Both the position numbers and the translations under genes were made by a program. A DNA stretch of 64,000 bases from Acidobacteriota bacterium. GTDB lineage: Bacteria > Acidobacteriota > Terriglobia > Acidiferrales > UBA7541. Location: assembly GCA_013289955.1 (NCBI GenBank), contig JABCYZ010000010.1:62001-126000 (forward strand), written 5' to 3'. A model generated the notes under the pieces. The model was not told where the DNA came from. It saw only the letters and a list, made by a program, of their open reading frames with translations, and ran no database searches. Below, piece by piece: positions 1-8,915 of the stretch. Numbering within the stretch: position 1 is the stretch's first letter; the number at the start of each line of letters is the position of its first letter.

Positions 1-2564
1 AGGACAACACCCGCCGCTACCAGCGGATCGCGGGGCGTGGCCTGATAAACGATGGAAGCCAGAACCCGGCTGGCTAGAATACCCAGAAGCAATCCGGCGG
101 CTGAGCCAAAGGTCAGGAGCTTGACTGCACGCCCCAACGCTGCCCGTAAGACTTCTTTTGGCTGCGCACCGAGGGCCATGCGAATGCCCAATTCCCTTTT
201 TCGCTTGCTGACGGAATATGCAGCCATTCCAAAGATGCCGGTCATCGAGAGCAGCGCGCCCATCGAGCCGAGGACACCGAGCGACAGGGTGGCCATGCGT
301 GAAGGAAAGAGAGCGCTCTCTAGTTCCTGGTTCCAGGTGTGAATCGTAAAGGGGAGTGCGGCGTCTAGGTTCTGCACCGTGCTTTTGAGGGCTGGCGCGA
401 GCTGCTGCGGGTCGCCGTTCGAGCGCACCACGAGAGCCATCAGATTCGAAGGTGATTGCAGAATGGGGAGAAACATCGCCGGCTGTGGATCTTCGGCGAG
501 GCTGCCATATTTGCCGTCTTCCACGATGCCAACCACTTGTATGCGTGTACCGTCGTGCCGCTTGAAGTAACCGCCCAATGCGTTTGTTGCGGAGCCAAAG
601 ATTTTGCTGGCAAACTCGCGATTCACCACGGCCACGGGTGGTGCGTTTTTGTCGTCATGCCAGTTGATGGTCCTGCCCGCCAACAGGGTCGTCTGAGCAG
701 CATCGAAGTAACCGGGGGAGATATTGTAGATGGCGGGTTCTGCAGCAGCATTCGATGGCCGCAGGTCGGCGGTCTTGTCGGTAAAGACGTGCGTGCTGTT
801 GTCGCCGTAATACAGGGGCAGGCGATCGACCAAGCCTACAGACTTTACTCCGGGAAGAGATTCTAGAGCCTCGATCATGCGCTTTTGCATGGCGGGCACC
901 GTGTCGGCGCTGTAGCCGGCCATGCTGAGAGCGGTCTCGACTAGGATGGCATTGCGAGGCTCAAAACCAAACGTGCTGTGCAGAGAGCGCACCAGGCCGC
1001 GCACGGCGACAAGCGAGGAAGTAACCAGAACGGCGCAGATAGCGATTTGAACGACGAGCAACAGATCGCGGACAGAGATGCGCTTCCCGACCTTGGTGGT
1101 GGAACCGGACTTGATGACTTGATAGGGATCGGTGTTAAGGACTTGCCTGACAGGGACGGCACCGAAGAGGAAGCCGCTCGCCAAACTGAGAAGCAAAGCT
1201 ACCAGATAAACATTTGCGTCGGGGCTTACGGGCACTTGAAGGGGAGCGGTCGGAAGTGGCTGCCAGACGCTCAGCGCGTGCAACAGCTGAACGCTGCCCC
1301 ATAGACCGACGGCGCCCCCCACGAGGGAGACGACGACGGCTTCGGTGAAGAGTTGCCGTAGAATGCGCAGGGGGCCAGAGCCGAGCGCGAGGCGGACGGC
1401 GACTTCGCGGGAGCGGTCGGCGGCCCGCGCGGCGAAAAGGCTGCCGAGGTTTGCGCAAGCGGCCAAGAGGATTAATCCCGCCAGCAACATCAGTCCAGTA
1501 AGGAAGGCGCGCATGGGACTGCCCAGCCAGTCGCCAGCAAGACCGGGACGCGCCAAGGTAAACGTCATTTGGCCGTCGTCTTTCGGGTAGGTCTTTTCGA
1601 GGTACGAGCCAATCGAGTTGAGATCGGCTACGGCCTGCGCGGGAGTGATGTTCGCCTTCAAATGGCCGAGCACCATCAGAAGGCCACGGTTTCCGCGCGC
1701 CTCGAGGACATTCTCGCCCTCGACCTGTTCCTGATTCACGAGCGGCACCCAGAAATCGGGGAAGACGATCAGCAAGGTGCCACGGAACTCCGGTGGCGCT
1801 ACACCCAGGATGGTAAAAGGATGTCTGTTGAGCTGAACAACACGGCCGACTACGCCGCGATCATCCTGAAAATGGGCGTGCCAATACGCGTGGGTGAGCA
1901 CGATATACGGAGCGCTGTTGGGACCCTGCTCGTCGGAGGCGTGAAAGAAACGGCCGAGATACGGCTGGATGCCTAACGCGTCGAAATAGTTTCCGGTGGT
2001 TTCGAGAATCCAGGCAGCGGAAGGGTTGCGGCCGGTGTCGAGGCCGACCGAAGTGACGTTATAAGCTACGAGGTCTTCAAAGCTGCGGTTGCGTTCGCGC
2101 AGGTCGCGATAGTCGGGGTAGGAATGATTCACGGCCATATAGGTGCCGCGTTCGATGGCGTAGAGACTTTGCGCCTGGGGTACATGCAAGGGACGCAGGA
2201 TGAGAGCGTTCAGTACGCCAAAGACCAGGGAATTCGCACCGATGGTCACAGCCAGAGTTAGAACGGCGACGATGGTAAAGCCGGGAGATTTGCGCAACAT
2301 GCGGAAAGCGAAACGCAGATCCAGAATTAAGTTCTCGATCCACGGCAGGCTGCGCTCGGCGCGGTAGTCTTGTTTCATAGCTTCGACGCCGCCAAACTTC
2401 AGCATGGCTTGGCGGCGAGCCTCCATGGGTGACAAACCGGCGCGAAGATTTTCGGAGGTTTGCAGAGCGATGTGTTCCGCAATCTCTTCCCGCAGGCGTT
2501 CTTCCTGGGCGCGCCTGGCCGCCGAGTTGAATAGCCGGGTGAAAAATCGCTTCAGGGATTTCAT
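1..2564 (-). CDS. ADOP-type MacB/FtsX-like permease, 3' end cut by window edge
   Basis: The reverse strand reads open from the ATG at 2564 to the window edge, about 854 codons, so the C-terminus is missing. The N-terminus is a short cytoplasmic helical segment, then a membrane segment containing KSPGFTIVAVLTLAVTIGAN, which is typical of the MacB periplasmic core plus FtsX permeases. A second cluster of hydrophobic segments lies mid-protein (near LARPGLAGDWLG and after it) and a third near the left edge, matching the duplicated architecture of acidobacterial ADOP permeases. No ATPase is encoded beside it. The ATG overlaps the stop of the upstream PadR gene (ATGA), with GGAGGATTTGTC before it as ribosome site, so the two are translationally coupled. 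Substrate is unknown; export or envelope remodelling is only a family-level guess. Confidence 0.88.
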   Translation of the reverse strand, partial: MKSLKRFFTRLFNSAARRAQEERLREEIAEHIALQTSENLRAGLSPMEARRQAMLKFGGVEAMKQDYRAERSLPWIENLILDLRFAFRMLRKSPGFTIVAVLTLAVTIGANSLVFGVLNALILRPLHVPQAQSLYAIERGTYMAVNHSYPDYRDLRERNRSFEDLVAYNVTSVGLDTGRNPSAAWILETTGNYFDALGIQPYLGRFFHASDEQGPNSAPYIVLTHAYWHAHFQDDRGVVGRVVQLNRHPFTILGVAPPEFRGTLLIVFPDFWVPLVNQEQVEGENVLEARGNRGLLMVLGHLKANITPAQAVADLNSIGSYLEKTYPKDDGQMTFTLARPGLAGDWLGSPMRAFLTGLMLLAGLILLAACANLGSLFAARAADRSREVAVRLALGSGPLRILRQLFTEAVVVSLVGGAVGLWGSVQLLHALSVWQPLPTAPLQVPVSPDANVYLVALLLSLASGFLFGAVPVRQVLNTDPYQVIKSGSTTKVGKRISVRDLLLVVQIAICAVLVTSSLVAVRGLVRSLHSTFGFEPRNAILVETALSMAGYSADTVPAMQKRMIEALESLPGVKSVGLVDRLPLYYGDNSTHVFTDKTADLRPSNAAAEPAIYNISPGYFDAAQTTLLAGRTINWHDDKNAPPVAVVNREFASKIFGSATNALGGYFKRHDGTRIQVVGIVEDGKYGSLAEDPQPAMFLPILQSPSNLMALVVRSNGDPQQLAPALKSTVQNLDAALPFTIHTWNQELESALFPSRMATLSLGVLGSMGALLSMTGIFGMAAYSVSKRKRELGIRMALGAQPKEVLRAALGRAVKLLTFGSAAGLLLGILASRVLASIVYQATPRDPLVAAGVV

Positions 2565-2908
2565 GACAAATCCTCCGGTTTCACATCAAAGAACCGTCCG
2601 ATAATCGCTGCTGTTTGCTGCCAATCCTGGGTTTCGGCCTGCAGCTGCTTTCGTCCGTCCTTGGTCAATTGATAGAAGCGGGCGCGGCGATTATTCTCGG
2701 AAGCGCCCCATTCGGAGTCGATGGCGCCTTCTTGCTCGAGTTTCAGAAGGACGGGATAGAGAGTGCCTTGATTCACGGCCAGCAGATCTCCGCTGATTTG
2801 CTCGATGCGGCGAGCAATGCCGTAGCCGTGAAGTGGTCCCAGGACATCAAGAGTCTTGAGGACCATCAGTGCCAGAGTGCCTTGCAGGACGTCGGTTTTT
2901 TGTTTCAC
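2561..2908 (-). CDS. PadR family transcriptional regulator
   Basis: About 115 residues starting at a GTG (VKQKTDVLQGTLALMVLKTL). This is the usual N-terminus of PadR proteins paired with ADOP permeases. An upstream TTG-initiated extension to 2965 is open but adds residues with no family likeness, so I chose the GTG. The winged-helix PadR domain covers nearly the whole chain, with the conserved GYGIARRIEQISGDLLAVNQ helix and LYPVLLKLEQEG recognition region. It overlaps the permease gene by 4 bp, so it probably controls its own two-gene operon. Family members are repressors that respond to small phenolics, drugs or envelope stress; the ligand here is unknown. Confidence 0.9.
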   Translation of the reverse strand: MKQKTDVLQGTLALMVLKTLDVLGPLHGYGIARRIEQISGDLLAVNQGTLYPVLLKLEQEGAIDSEWGASENNRRARFYQLTKDGRKQLQAETQDWQQTAAIIGRFFDVKPEDLS

Positions 2909-3255
2909 GTAAGCGCCATTTTGGTTTCCAACAGGAAGGATGCCACAGTTCCTTTGGGAAAGCAACAGGTAAGGATTTGAAGAAGACAGGATGCAAACCT
3001 TGGCCTCGCCGAGCCTGCGCCGGGGCTGGTCCTGGGGATTCGGCGAGGTAGGTTACGGCGGGAAGGATTCGTCGTGTCTTGCTGCCGGACCGGCACGATC
3101 TAGCGATACGGCGATTCCGGTAAAGCGAAATTTCGAGTGGTACGGAAACACGCGGCGGTGTTAGGCTTCTTTCTAATCAGTGACGTAAAAATTGAGTTGT
3201 ACCTGAAGGCCACCCAGCCGGTCCTTGAGGATTTGGTGGCTGCGCGAGGGACGAA
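2909..3255. promoter_or_regulatory. Divergent intergenic region between PadR operon and glucokinase
   Basis: No credible gene lies here. It must hold the promoters of both flanking operons. A 9-bp inverted repeat, CCTCGCCGA (3004-3012) and TCGGCGAGG (3040-3048), could form a hairpin in the PadR leader. Beside it, the reverse strand reads TAACCTACC around 3045-3053, which resembles the TAACCTAACC upstream of the second PadR gene at 56.56 kb. A shared PadR operator is a possible explanation but is not demonstrated. Confidence 0.35.
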
Positions 3256-4317
3256 GTGATTCTCGCCGGAGATATTGGCGGCACCAAATGCAATCTGGCC
3301 TTGTTTGAAGAGCACGGCTCTCGCTTGCAGCTTGTTTTCAAGCGCCGCTACGCCACGTGTGAATTTGGAAGCCTCGAGAGCTTGCTCGGAAAGTTCTTTT
3401 TTGAATGCGCGGCGGAAACGGGCGAGACGCCCGAAGGCAAGATTGACGCGGCGGGCTTCGGAATTGCCGGAGCGGTGGTTGACGGTCGCCTGGTGGCGAA
3501 CAATATTCCTTGGGAGCTGACGGATTCCGCGCTGGCCCGCAGACTCAACCTCAAACTCGAACAACTGACCTTGATCAATGATCTTGTGGCGACTGCCTAT
3601 GGACTGGTGCATTTGACGCCGCAGGATTTTCTGGTTTTGAATGCGGGTGCCGCGCAACTCAACGGCAATCAGGCCTTGATTGCGGCGGGGACAGGGCTTG
3701 GCGAGGCCATGATCATCTGGGACGGCTCCCGACATCGCGCTTCGCCATCAGAAGGCGGTTCGGCGGATTTTGCGCCGCGGACGGAACGCGAGATCCAGCT
3801 GCTGCACTCTTTGAAGAAGCGGCTGCCCCGGGTTTCCTGCGAGGAAATATTTTCTGGCCGAGGCTTCCGGAAGCTGCATGAGTTTCTCGATCCTGCCGTC
3901 GTGCATCCGACATTTGGCGAAGCGGAGAGCGCTTCGGCGAGCGAGATTACGCAGAACGCGCTCGCAGGCACATGCCCGGTGTGTGTCGAAGTGCTCGATT
4001 GGTGGATCGACGCGTTTGGCGCAGAGGCTGGGAATTTGGCGCTGCGAGTTCTCGCATATGGCGGCGTGTACTTTGCCGGCGGGATCGTTCTGAAAATACT
4101 TTCGAAATTGCAGCAGAGCAGCTTCTGCCGGGCCTTCGCGGATAAGGGAAGGCTGAGTTCGGTGCTGTCCAAGATTCCCATCTCCGTGGTTCTGAATGAG
4201 GACGCGCCACTTTTGGGGGCAGCGCATCAGGCTCTCGGCAGTGTGGCTGCATCGAGACGCGAACGGCACGAGATTCTGTTTGAGCTTCAGCCGGAGCGCG
4301 AAGGACAGCCCCTCTGA
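3256..4317 (+). CDS. glk: Glucokinase (Glk family)
   Basis: 353 residues, GTG start with GAGGGACGAA upstream. It should phosphorylate glucose with ATP to glucose-6-phosphate in the cytoplasm. The phosphate-binding motif LAGDIGGTK lies at residues 3-11, the catalytic aspartate in LINDLVATAYG is residue 109, and the second glycine-rich segment LIAAGTGLGEAMI sits near 140-155. Length fits the Glk (non-ROK) family, which is usually 320-350 residues. It converges on the KDPG aldolase gene with 32 bp between stops, and stands at the edge of a sugar-acid degradation cluster, so it may feed the same central pathway. Confidence 0.9.
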   Translation: MILAGDIGGTKCNLALFEEHGSRLQLVFKRRYATCEFGSLESLLGKFFFECAAETGETPEGKIDAAGFGIAGAVVDGRLVANNIPWELTDSALARRLNLKLEQLTLINDLVATAYGLVHLTPQDFLVLNAGAAQLNGNQALIAAGTGLGEAMIIWDGSRHRASPSEGGSADFAPRTEREIQLLHSLKKRLPRVSCEEIFSGRGFRKLHEFLDPAVVHPTFGEAESASASEITQNALAGTCPVCVEVLDWWIDAFGAEAGNLALRVLAYGGVYFAGGIVLKILSKLQQSSFCRAFADKGRLSSVLSKIPISVVLNEDAPLLGAAHQALGSVAASRRERHEILFELQPEREGQPL

Positions 4318-4349
4318 GGTAGGTTCTATCCAATCATCTCCAATTTGTG

Positions 4350-5036
4350 TCAGTGCGTGCTTTTGGCCGCAGCGTGTGCCGACGCCAGATGGGCGCGCGT
4401 GTGTTTTACAATCGCAAGGAATTTTCTGGCGTTTTCCTCGATGATTTCCGGCTTGTTTGTCTTCAAGGCCTCGGCTTGCACCAATTCCCCGCCGATGCCC
4501 AATGCCACGGCGCCAGCCTCGAGAAATTCAGCAGCGGTGTTCAGATTGACGCCGCCGGTTGGAATAAACGGGATTTCTGGGAATGGACCCTTCAGAGCCT
4601 TGATGTATTTCGCCCCTCCTACCTGTCCGCAGGGGAAAATCTTGATGAAGTCGGCGCCAGCGTCCCACGCGGCCATGACTTCCGTGGGCGTCAGGGCGCC
4701 GGCCATGAGGAGCTTCCCTTCCCCGGCGGCAAATGCGACGGTCTGGAGGTTTAGCCCGGGGCTGACCAGGAATTCCGCGCCGGCATCGATGCAGCGGCGC
4801 GCGGCGTCTCTGTTCAGAACGGTTCCAGCTCCGATGAGAACTTCGGAGCCGCAATTCTTGACGAGTTCGCGGATGAGCTCGACGGCGCCGGGGACGGTCA
4901 TGGTGATTTCCACAATGGGAATGCCGCCTTGGCAGACGGCTTCGGCGGCAAGACATGCTTCGCCCGCGGACGACGCGCGCACGACCGGGACGATTCCGAT
5001 TTCAATGATGCGTTCGCGGACTTTTTGTTTATCCAT
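4350..5036 (-). CDS. eda: 2-dehydro-3-deoxy-phosphogluconate (KDPG) aldolase
   Basis: 228 residues; class I aldolase that splits KDPG into pyruvate and glyceraldehyde-3-phosphate, the last step of the Entner-Doudoroff and hexuronate routes. The general-base glutamate is E43 in IVEITM, and the Schiff-base lysine is K132 in DFIKIFPCGQVGG; VSPG and FIPTGGV phosphate-binding loops are present. Ribosome site AAGGTGG precedes the ATG. It is the last gene of an apparent operon, 27 bp behind the PfkB sugar kinase, whose product would be its substrate. The family also accepts 4-hydroxy-2-oxoglutarate. Confidence 0.93.
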   Translation of the reverse strand: MDKQKVRERIIEIGIVPVVRASSAGEACLAAEAVCQGGIPIVEITMTVPGAVELIRELVKNCGSEVLIGAGTVLNRDAARRCIDAGAEFLVSPGLNLQTVAFAAGEGKLLMAGALTPTEVMAAWDAGADFIKIFPCGQVGGAKYIKALKGPFPEIPFIPTGGVNLNTAAEFLEAGAVALGIGGELVQAEALKTNKPEIIEENARKFLAIVKHTRAHLASAHAAAKSTH

Positions 5037-5063
5037 GGGCGGCCACCTTTATAGGAAGAGACT

Positions 5064-6158
5064 CTAGCGGGCGATGCGTGCTCCGACTCCTTTCATCACT
5101 TGCGTTACTTCCTGCAGCGTGGCGGTCGAAGTGTCGCCCGGGGTGGTCATGGCGAGAGCGCCATGCGCGGCGCCGCACTCGACAGCCCACTGGGGATCGT
5201 GTCCAGCCAGGAAACCATAAATCAGGCCGGAGGCGAAAGAATCACCGCCGCCGACGCGATCGAAGATTTCGAGATTCTCGCGGTTTTTTGCCTGGTAGAA
5301 CTTTCCGTCAGAATAGCAGATGGCGCCCCAGTCATTTTGCGTGGCAGTTTTTGCTTTGCGCAGTGTGGTGGCAACGACCTGGAAAGGATATTGCTTTACA
5401 ACTGTGGCGATCATTTGCCTGAAGCCTTCGACTTCGAAGGTCGAGTGATGCTCGTCCATGCCGGGAACCTCGAATCCGAGGGCGGCCGAGAAATCTTCTT
5501 CGTTACCCAGTATGACGTCCACGTGCGGGGCGATGCGGCGGTTTACCTCCTGCGCGGTTTTCTTGCCGCCATGAGATTTCCAGAGCGAGGCGCGGTAGTT
5601 GAGGTCGTAGGAAACGGTTGTGCCGTGGCGCTTTGCGGACTGCATGGCTTCGAGAGCTACCTCGGGAGTGGTCGCCGAGAGAGCACAGAAAATGCCGCCG
5701 GTGTGAAACCAGCGCGCACCGTGCTTTCCGAAAATCCCGTCCCAATCGATTTCGCCGGGCTTCAATTGAGAAACGGCGGTGTGGCCGCGATCGTAACTTC
5801 CGAGGGCCGCGCGCACACCGAAGCCGCGCTCGGTGAAGTTGAGGCCGTTGCGGGCGGCGTGGCCCACGCCGTCGTGCTCGACCCAGCGAATGAGCGCCTG
5901 ATCGACACCGCCCTGATAAATAAAATCCTGGAGCAGACGGCCAACCGGATCATCGGCGAAAGCCGTCACGACGGCAGCGTCCAGGCCAAAGCAGCGTTTC
6001 AATCCGCGCGCGACGTTGTATTCGCCGCCGCCTTCAGAGACTTCGAAGGAACGCGCGGTGGCGATGCGGCGGTCGCCGGGGTCAAAGCGGAGCATGATTT
6101 CGCCGAGACTGACGATGTCCCAGCGGCAATCTTTCTTCGGTTTGATCGCTAAGCCCAT
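5064..6158 (-). CDS. kdgK: PfkB family sugar kinase, likely 2-keto-3-deoxygluconate kinase
   Basis: 364 residues with ribosome site GAGGTGAGCCC before the ATG. The start shows the PfkB N-terminal pattern VSLGEIMLRFDPGD and the GGGEYNVARGL substrate loop; the anion-hole and catalytic base motif RVGGGDSFASGLIYG ends with Asp306. The LRF/GE features and the neighbour eda favour 2-keto-3-deoxygluconate as substrate, giving KDPG. It lies between the MFS carrier (77 bp upstream) and eda (27 bp downstream) on the same strand, so import, phosphorylation and cleavage look co-transcribed. Substrate assignment rests on context, since PfkB kinases are hard to tell apart by sequence. Confidence 0.87.
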   Translation of the reverse strand: MGLAIKPKKDCRWDIVSLGEIMLRFDPGDRRIATARSFEVSEGGGEYNVARGLKRCFGLDAAVVTAFADDPVGRLLQDFIYQGGVDQALIRWVEHDGVGHAARNGLNFTERGFGVRAALGSYDRGHTAVSQLKPGEIDWDGIFGKHGARWFHTGGIFCALSATTPEVALEAMQSAKRHGTTVSYDLNYRASLWKSHGGKKTAQEVNRRIAPHVDVILGNEEDFSAALGFEVPGMDEHHSTFEVEGFRQMIATVVKQYPFQVVATTLRKAKTATQNDWGAICYSDGKFYQAKNRENLEIFDRVGGGDSFASGLIYGFLAGHDPQWAVECGAAHGALAMTTPGDTSTATLQEVTQVMKGVGARIAR

Positions 6159-6234
6159 GGGCTCACCTCAACGCCTTGATCGATCGAAATGGTTGCTGGA
6201 GCATTGTCACGGTTCTCACGAAAAATTTCCAGAA

Positions 6235-7590
6235 TCACGCTTGTGTTTGAAAATCGATCCTCGCCGGCTTGAGACGTGGGGCCAGAAGATGAATCGCGGC
6301 AAGCGCCAGTAAATAGGCCGCGCTGGCGATCAGGAACGGAACTCTGTAGCTGCCCGTCCACTGAAGTACGTGGCCAACCAAGGATGCGACGAAGATACCG
6401 CCGATGGCACCAGCCATGCCGCCGATTCCGTTCACGGAACCGACTGCTTCTACAGGAAACATGTCCGAGGACAGGGTATAGAGGTTGGCGGAAAATCCCT
6501 GGTGGCAGGCCGCGGCCAGTCCGATCAGCAGGACGGCCGACCACGTGCTCTCGACGCGATACGCGAACACGACCGGTATCACGCCGATGGCACAGATCAG
6601 CATGGCGGTCTTGCGGGCGGAATTGACGCTGCGCCCGCGCTGGATCAAAGAGGAGGAAAGCCAGCCTCCGGCGACACTCCCGAAGTCCGAGATAACGTAA
6701 ATCACTAAAATCGGAAGTCCAAGCCCCGTCAGCGCCAAGCCATGTTTACTTTGCAAGAACCCTGGCACCCAGAAAAGATAGAACCACCAAACCGGGTCGG
6801 TCAGGAATTTTCCCACAACGAACGCCCATGTTTGCCGCAGCGGTATCAGGCGCGCCCAGCTGATTTTACCCGTCGGGGCCGGCGGATCGCTCGAGATGTA
6901 TTGCAATTCCGCCTTGGAGACTCTCGAATGCTCACTCGGCTTGCGATAGATCAGCAGCCAGAGGGCGAGCCAGACAAATCCCAGTGAGCCGATGGCGATA
7001 AATGCCGCTCGCCAGCCCCAGTGCACCACAATCCAGGGGACGAGAAGCGCCGCGAGGATGGCGCCGGCGTTTGTTCCGGCATTGAAAATGCCAGTGGCCA
7101 GCGCTCGCTCTCTCTTTGGAAACCATTCGGCTACAGCCTTGATACTGGCTGGAAAAACGGCGGCTTCCCCAAACCCCAGAGCATACCGGGAGAGCGCGAA
7201 GCCGCCGAGAGAATTTGCGAACGCGGTGCTCATGGAGGCGAGGCTCCAGAAAATCATCGCCAGCGCATAACCTATCCGCGTGCCAAGCCTGTCGATCAGC
7301 CTGCCCATCAATAACATGCCCGCTGCATAGGCAATCTGGAAGGCTGAGACCAGGTTGCCGTAGTCGATTTCTGTCCAGCCAAAGTCATGCTGCAATGTGG
7401 TTTTGAGAACTCCGAGGACCTGCCGGTCCATGTAGTTCTTCGTGGTTCCGAGGAGAAGCAGGGTGCAGATGACCCAGCGGAAGTAACCGCTGCGCGCGGA
7501 AGCGGCAGGTGACGAAGTTTCAAGCTGCCTCGCGGCATCGGCCGATGGCGACAAGTTTCTGGATACGGGAACGGGGCTCGCTGGATCCAT
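6235..7590 (-). CDS. MFS transporter, hexuronate (ExuT)-like
   Basis: 451 residues with about twelve hydrophobic segments. A roughly 40-residue hydrophilic N-terminus precedes the first membrane helix (RWVICTLLLLGTTKNYMDRQVLG), a region conserved in the ExuT/GudP/ACS branch of the major facilitator family. The signature after TM2-TM3, GRLIDRLGTRIGYALAM, is present, as is RYALGFGEAAVFPASIKAVAEWFPKRERALATG. It would bring galacturonate, glucuronate or a related acid across the inner membrane with protons. It heads the kdgK-eda operon. The annotated ATG has no convincing ribosome site, so the true start could be slightly inside. A palindromic candidate operator lies about 145 bp upstream. Confidence 0.85.
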   Translation of the reverse strand: MDPASPVPVSRNLSPSADAARQLETSSPAASARSGYFRWVICTLLLLGTTKNYMDRQVLGVLKTTLQHDFGWTEIDYGNLVSAFQIAYAAGMLLMGRLIDRLGTRIGYALAMIFWSLASMSTAFANSLGGFALSRYALGFGEAAVFPASIKAVAEWFPKRERALATGIFNAGTNAGAILAALLVPWIVVHWGWRAAFIAIGSLGFVWLALWLLIYRKPSEHSRVSKAELQYISSDPPAPTGKISWARLIPLRQTWAFVVGKFLTDPVWWFYLFWVPGFLQSKHGLALTGLGLPILVIYVISDFGSVAGGWLSSSLIQRGRSVNSARKTAMLICAIGVIPVVFAYRVESTWSAVLLIGLAAACHQGFSANLYTLSSDMFPVEAVGSVNGIGGMAGAIGGIFVASLVGHVLQWTGSYRVPFLIASAAYLLALAAIHLLAPRLKPARIDFQTQA

Positions 7591-7733
7591 GGCGTGGATG
7601 GCAACTTACTCGTTTTTGGAGCCAGGTTCCAGTGGAGAAGATAGTTTGCTAGGATCCGCGGAAGGTCGTCCACCCGAGATTGCCCCCCCGGAGTCTTTAG
7701 GACCATTGGGAACCGGCGTCAATCTAAGAGTGA

Positions 7734-7748
7734 TAAACGATGCGTTTA
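7734..7748. promoter_or_regulatory. Candidate operator TAAACG-ATG-CGTTTA
   Basis: A perfect 6-bp inverted repeat with a 3-bp spacer lies between the divergently transcribed MFS-kdgK-eda operon and the PmoA-like gene. Arms containing AAACG/CGTTT are characteristic of LacI-family sites, though those usually abut at a central CG. The position, about 90 bp ahead of the PmoA-like start and about 145 bp ahead of the MFS start, fits a shared control site. No LacI or GntR gene is in the window, so the regulator would be elsewhere. Confidence 0.4.
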
Positions 7749-7834
7749 GTAAGTCTCAACGGCCGAATCCAGGGACTTGGCTTATGATTTGGCATCGTTT
7801 GGCAGCCGGTCGTCGCGGAAGGGAGCCGTTGGAT

Positions 7835-8890
7835 ATGCGCATTCCTATCGCAGGTACCTCTTTTATACTCGTCGTCGTGGCAATGTGTCTGACATCGCTG
7901 GTCGCTGCTGTGCCCGACCGCGTCTCCGTGGTCGTAAGCGAACAGGACCGGCGGGTCGATATCACAATCGATGGAAAGCCGTTCACTTCCTACATTTGGC
8001 CTACTACGCTGAAAAAACCAGTGCTCTATCCACTACGCACGGCTAAAGGCACGATTGTGACGCGCGGGTATCCGCTCGAGCCGCACCCCGGGGAACGCGT
8101 GGATCACCCGCATCATGCCGGACTCTGGTTCAACTACGAGAACGTGAACGGGCTAGATTTCTGGAATAATTCCGACGCCATTAAGGCGGAAAATGCGCCA
8201 AAGATGGGGACGATTTTGCAGCGGGCGATCGTTTCGGCAAAAAGTGGGGCGCAGGCGGGGGAGCTGGATGTCGACACCGATTGGGTAACGTTCGAGAAGA
8301 AAGTCTTGTTGAACGAACACACGCACTTTGTGTTCCGCGGCGGTTCGGACTTTCGCAGCGTGGACCGCATCACAACCTTGCGGGCGCTGGATGAGAAAGT
8401 TTCCTTTCCGGACGAAAAAGATGGCACGCTGGGGCTGCGCGTGATTCGCGCGTTGGAAATTCCTTCGGATAAGCCAGAGGTCTACACGGACGCCAGCGGG
8501 CGCGCGACTACCGTGGCCAAGCTGGACAATACCGGCGTCAACGGAACCTACCTTACGAGCGAGGGCAAGAAAGGCGACGCTGCCTGGGGTACTCGGGGAC
8601 GGTGGTGCAACTTAAGCGGGATGGTCGGCGACGAGCCTGTCACCATCACGATTCTCGATCACCCGGAGAATCCCGGGTTTCCTACCTACTGGCACGCGCG
8701 CGGGTACGGGCTTTTCGCGGCCAATCCGCTCGGGCAGAAAGTCTTCAGCAATGGGAAGGAGGAGCTGAATTTTTCACTCGCTCCTCACGCAAGCGCGACT
8801 TTCCGTTATCGCATCTTGATTTCTTCGACGATCCTCACGCCCGAAGCTACCGAAGCCGCTTACAAGGAGTTCGTCGCGGCGTATCATTGA
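7835..8890 (+). CDS. Secreted PmoA-like (DUF6807) protein
   Basis: 351 residues from the ATG at 7835, chosen because a hydrophobic export signal (IAGTSFILVVVAMCLTSLVAAV) follows and GGGAG lies upstream; the reading frame is open further up to 7589 but without protein-like character. The mature part carries the family signature HPGERVDHPHHAGLWF near residue 90-105 and LDFWNN shortly after. The family is annotated PmoA after a misleading similarity to methane monooxygenase subunit; its biochemical role is not established, though members sit in carbohydrate-utilisation loci of Acidobacteria, Planctomycetes and Bacteroidetes. It is followed after 25 bp by an oxidoreductase gene, with which it is probably co-transcribed. 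A sugar-processing role is inferred from context only. Confidence 0.8.
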   Translation: MRIPIAGTSFILVVVAMCLTSLVAAVPDRVSVVVSEQDRRVDITIDGKPFTSYIWPTTLKKPVLYPLRTAKGTIVTRGYPLEPHPGERVDHPHHAGLWFNYENVNGLDFWNNSDAIKAENAPKMGTILQRAIVSAKSGAQAGELDVDTDWVTFEKKVLLNEHTHFVFRGGSDFRSVDRITTLRALDEKVSFPDEKDGTLGLRVIRALEIPSDKPEVYTDASGRATTVAKLDNTGVNGTYLTSEGKKGDAAWGTRGRWCNLSGMVGDEPVTITILDHPENPGFPTYWHARGYGLFAANPLGQKVFSNGKEELNFSLAPHASATFRYRILISSTILTPEATEAAYKEFVAAYH

Positions 8891-8915
8891 TTCGTTTCAC
8901 CATTCGCGGAATCGC

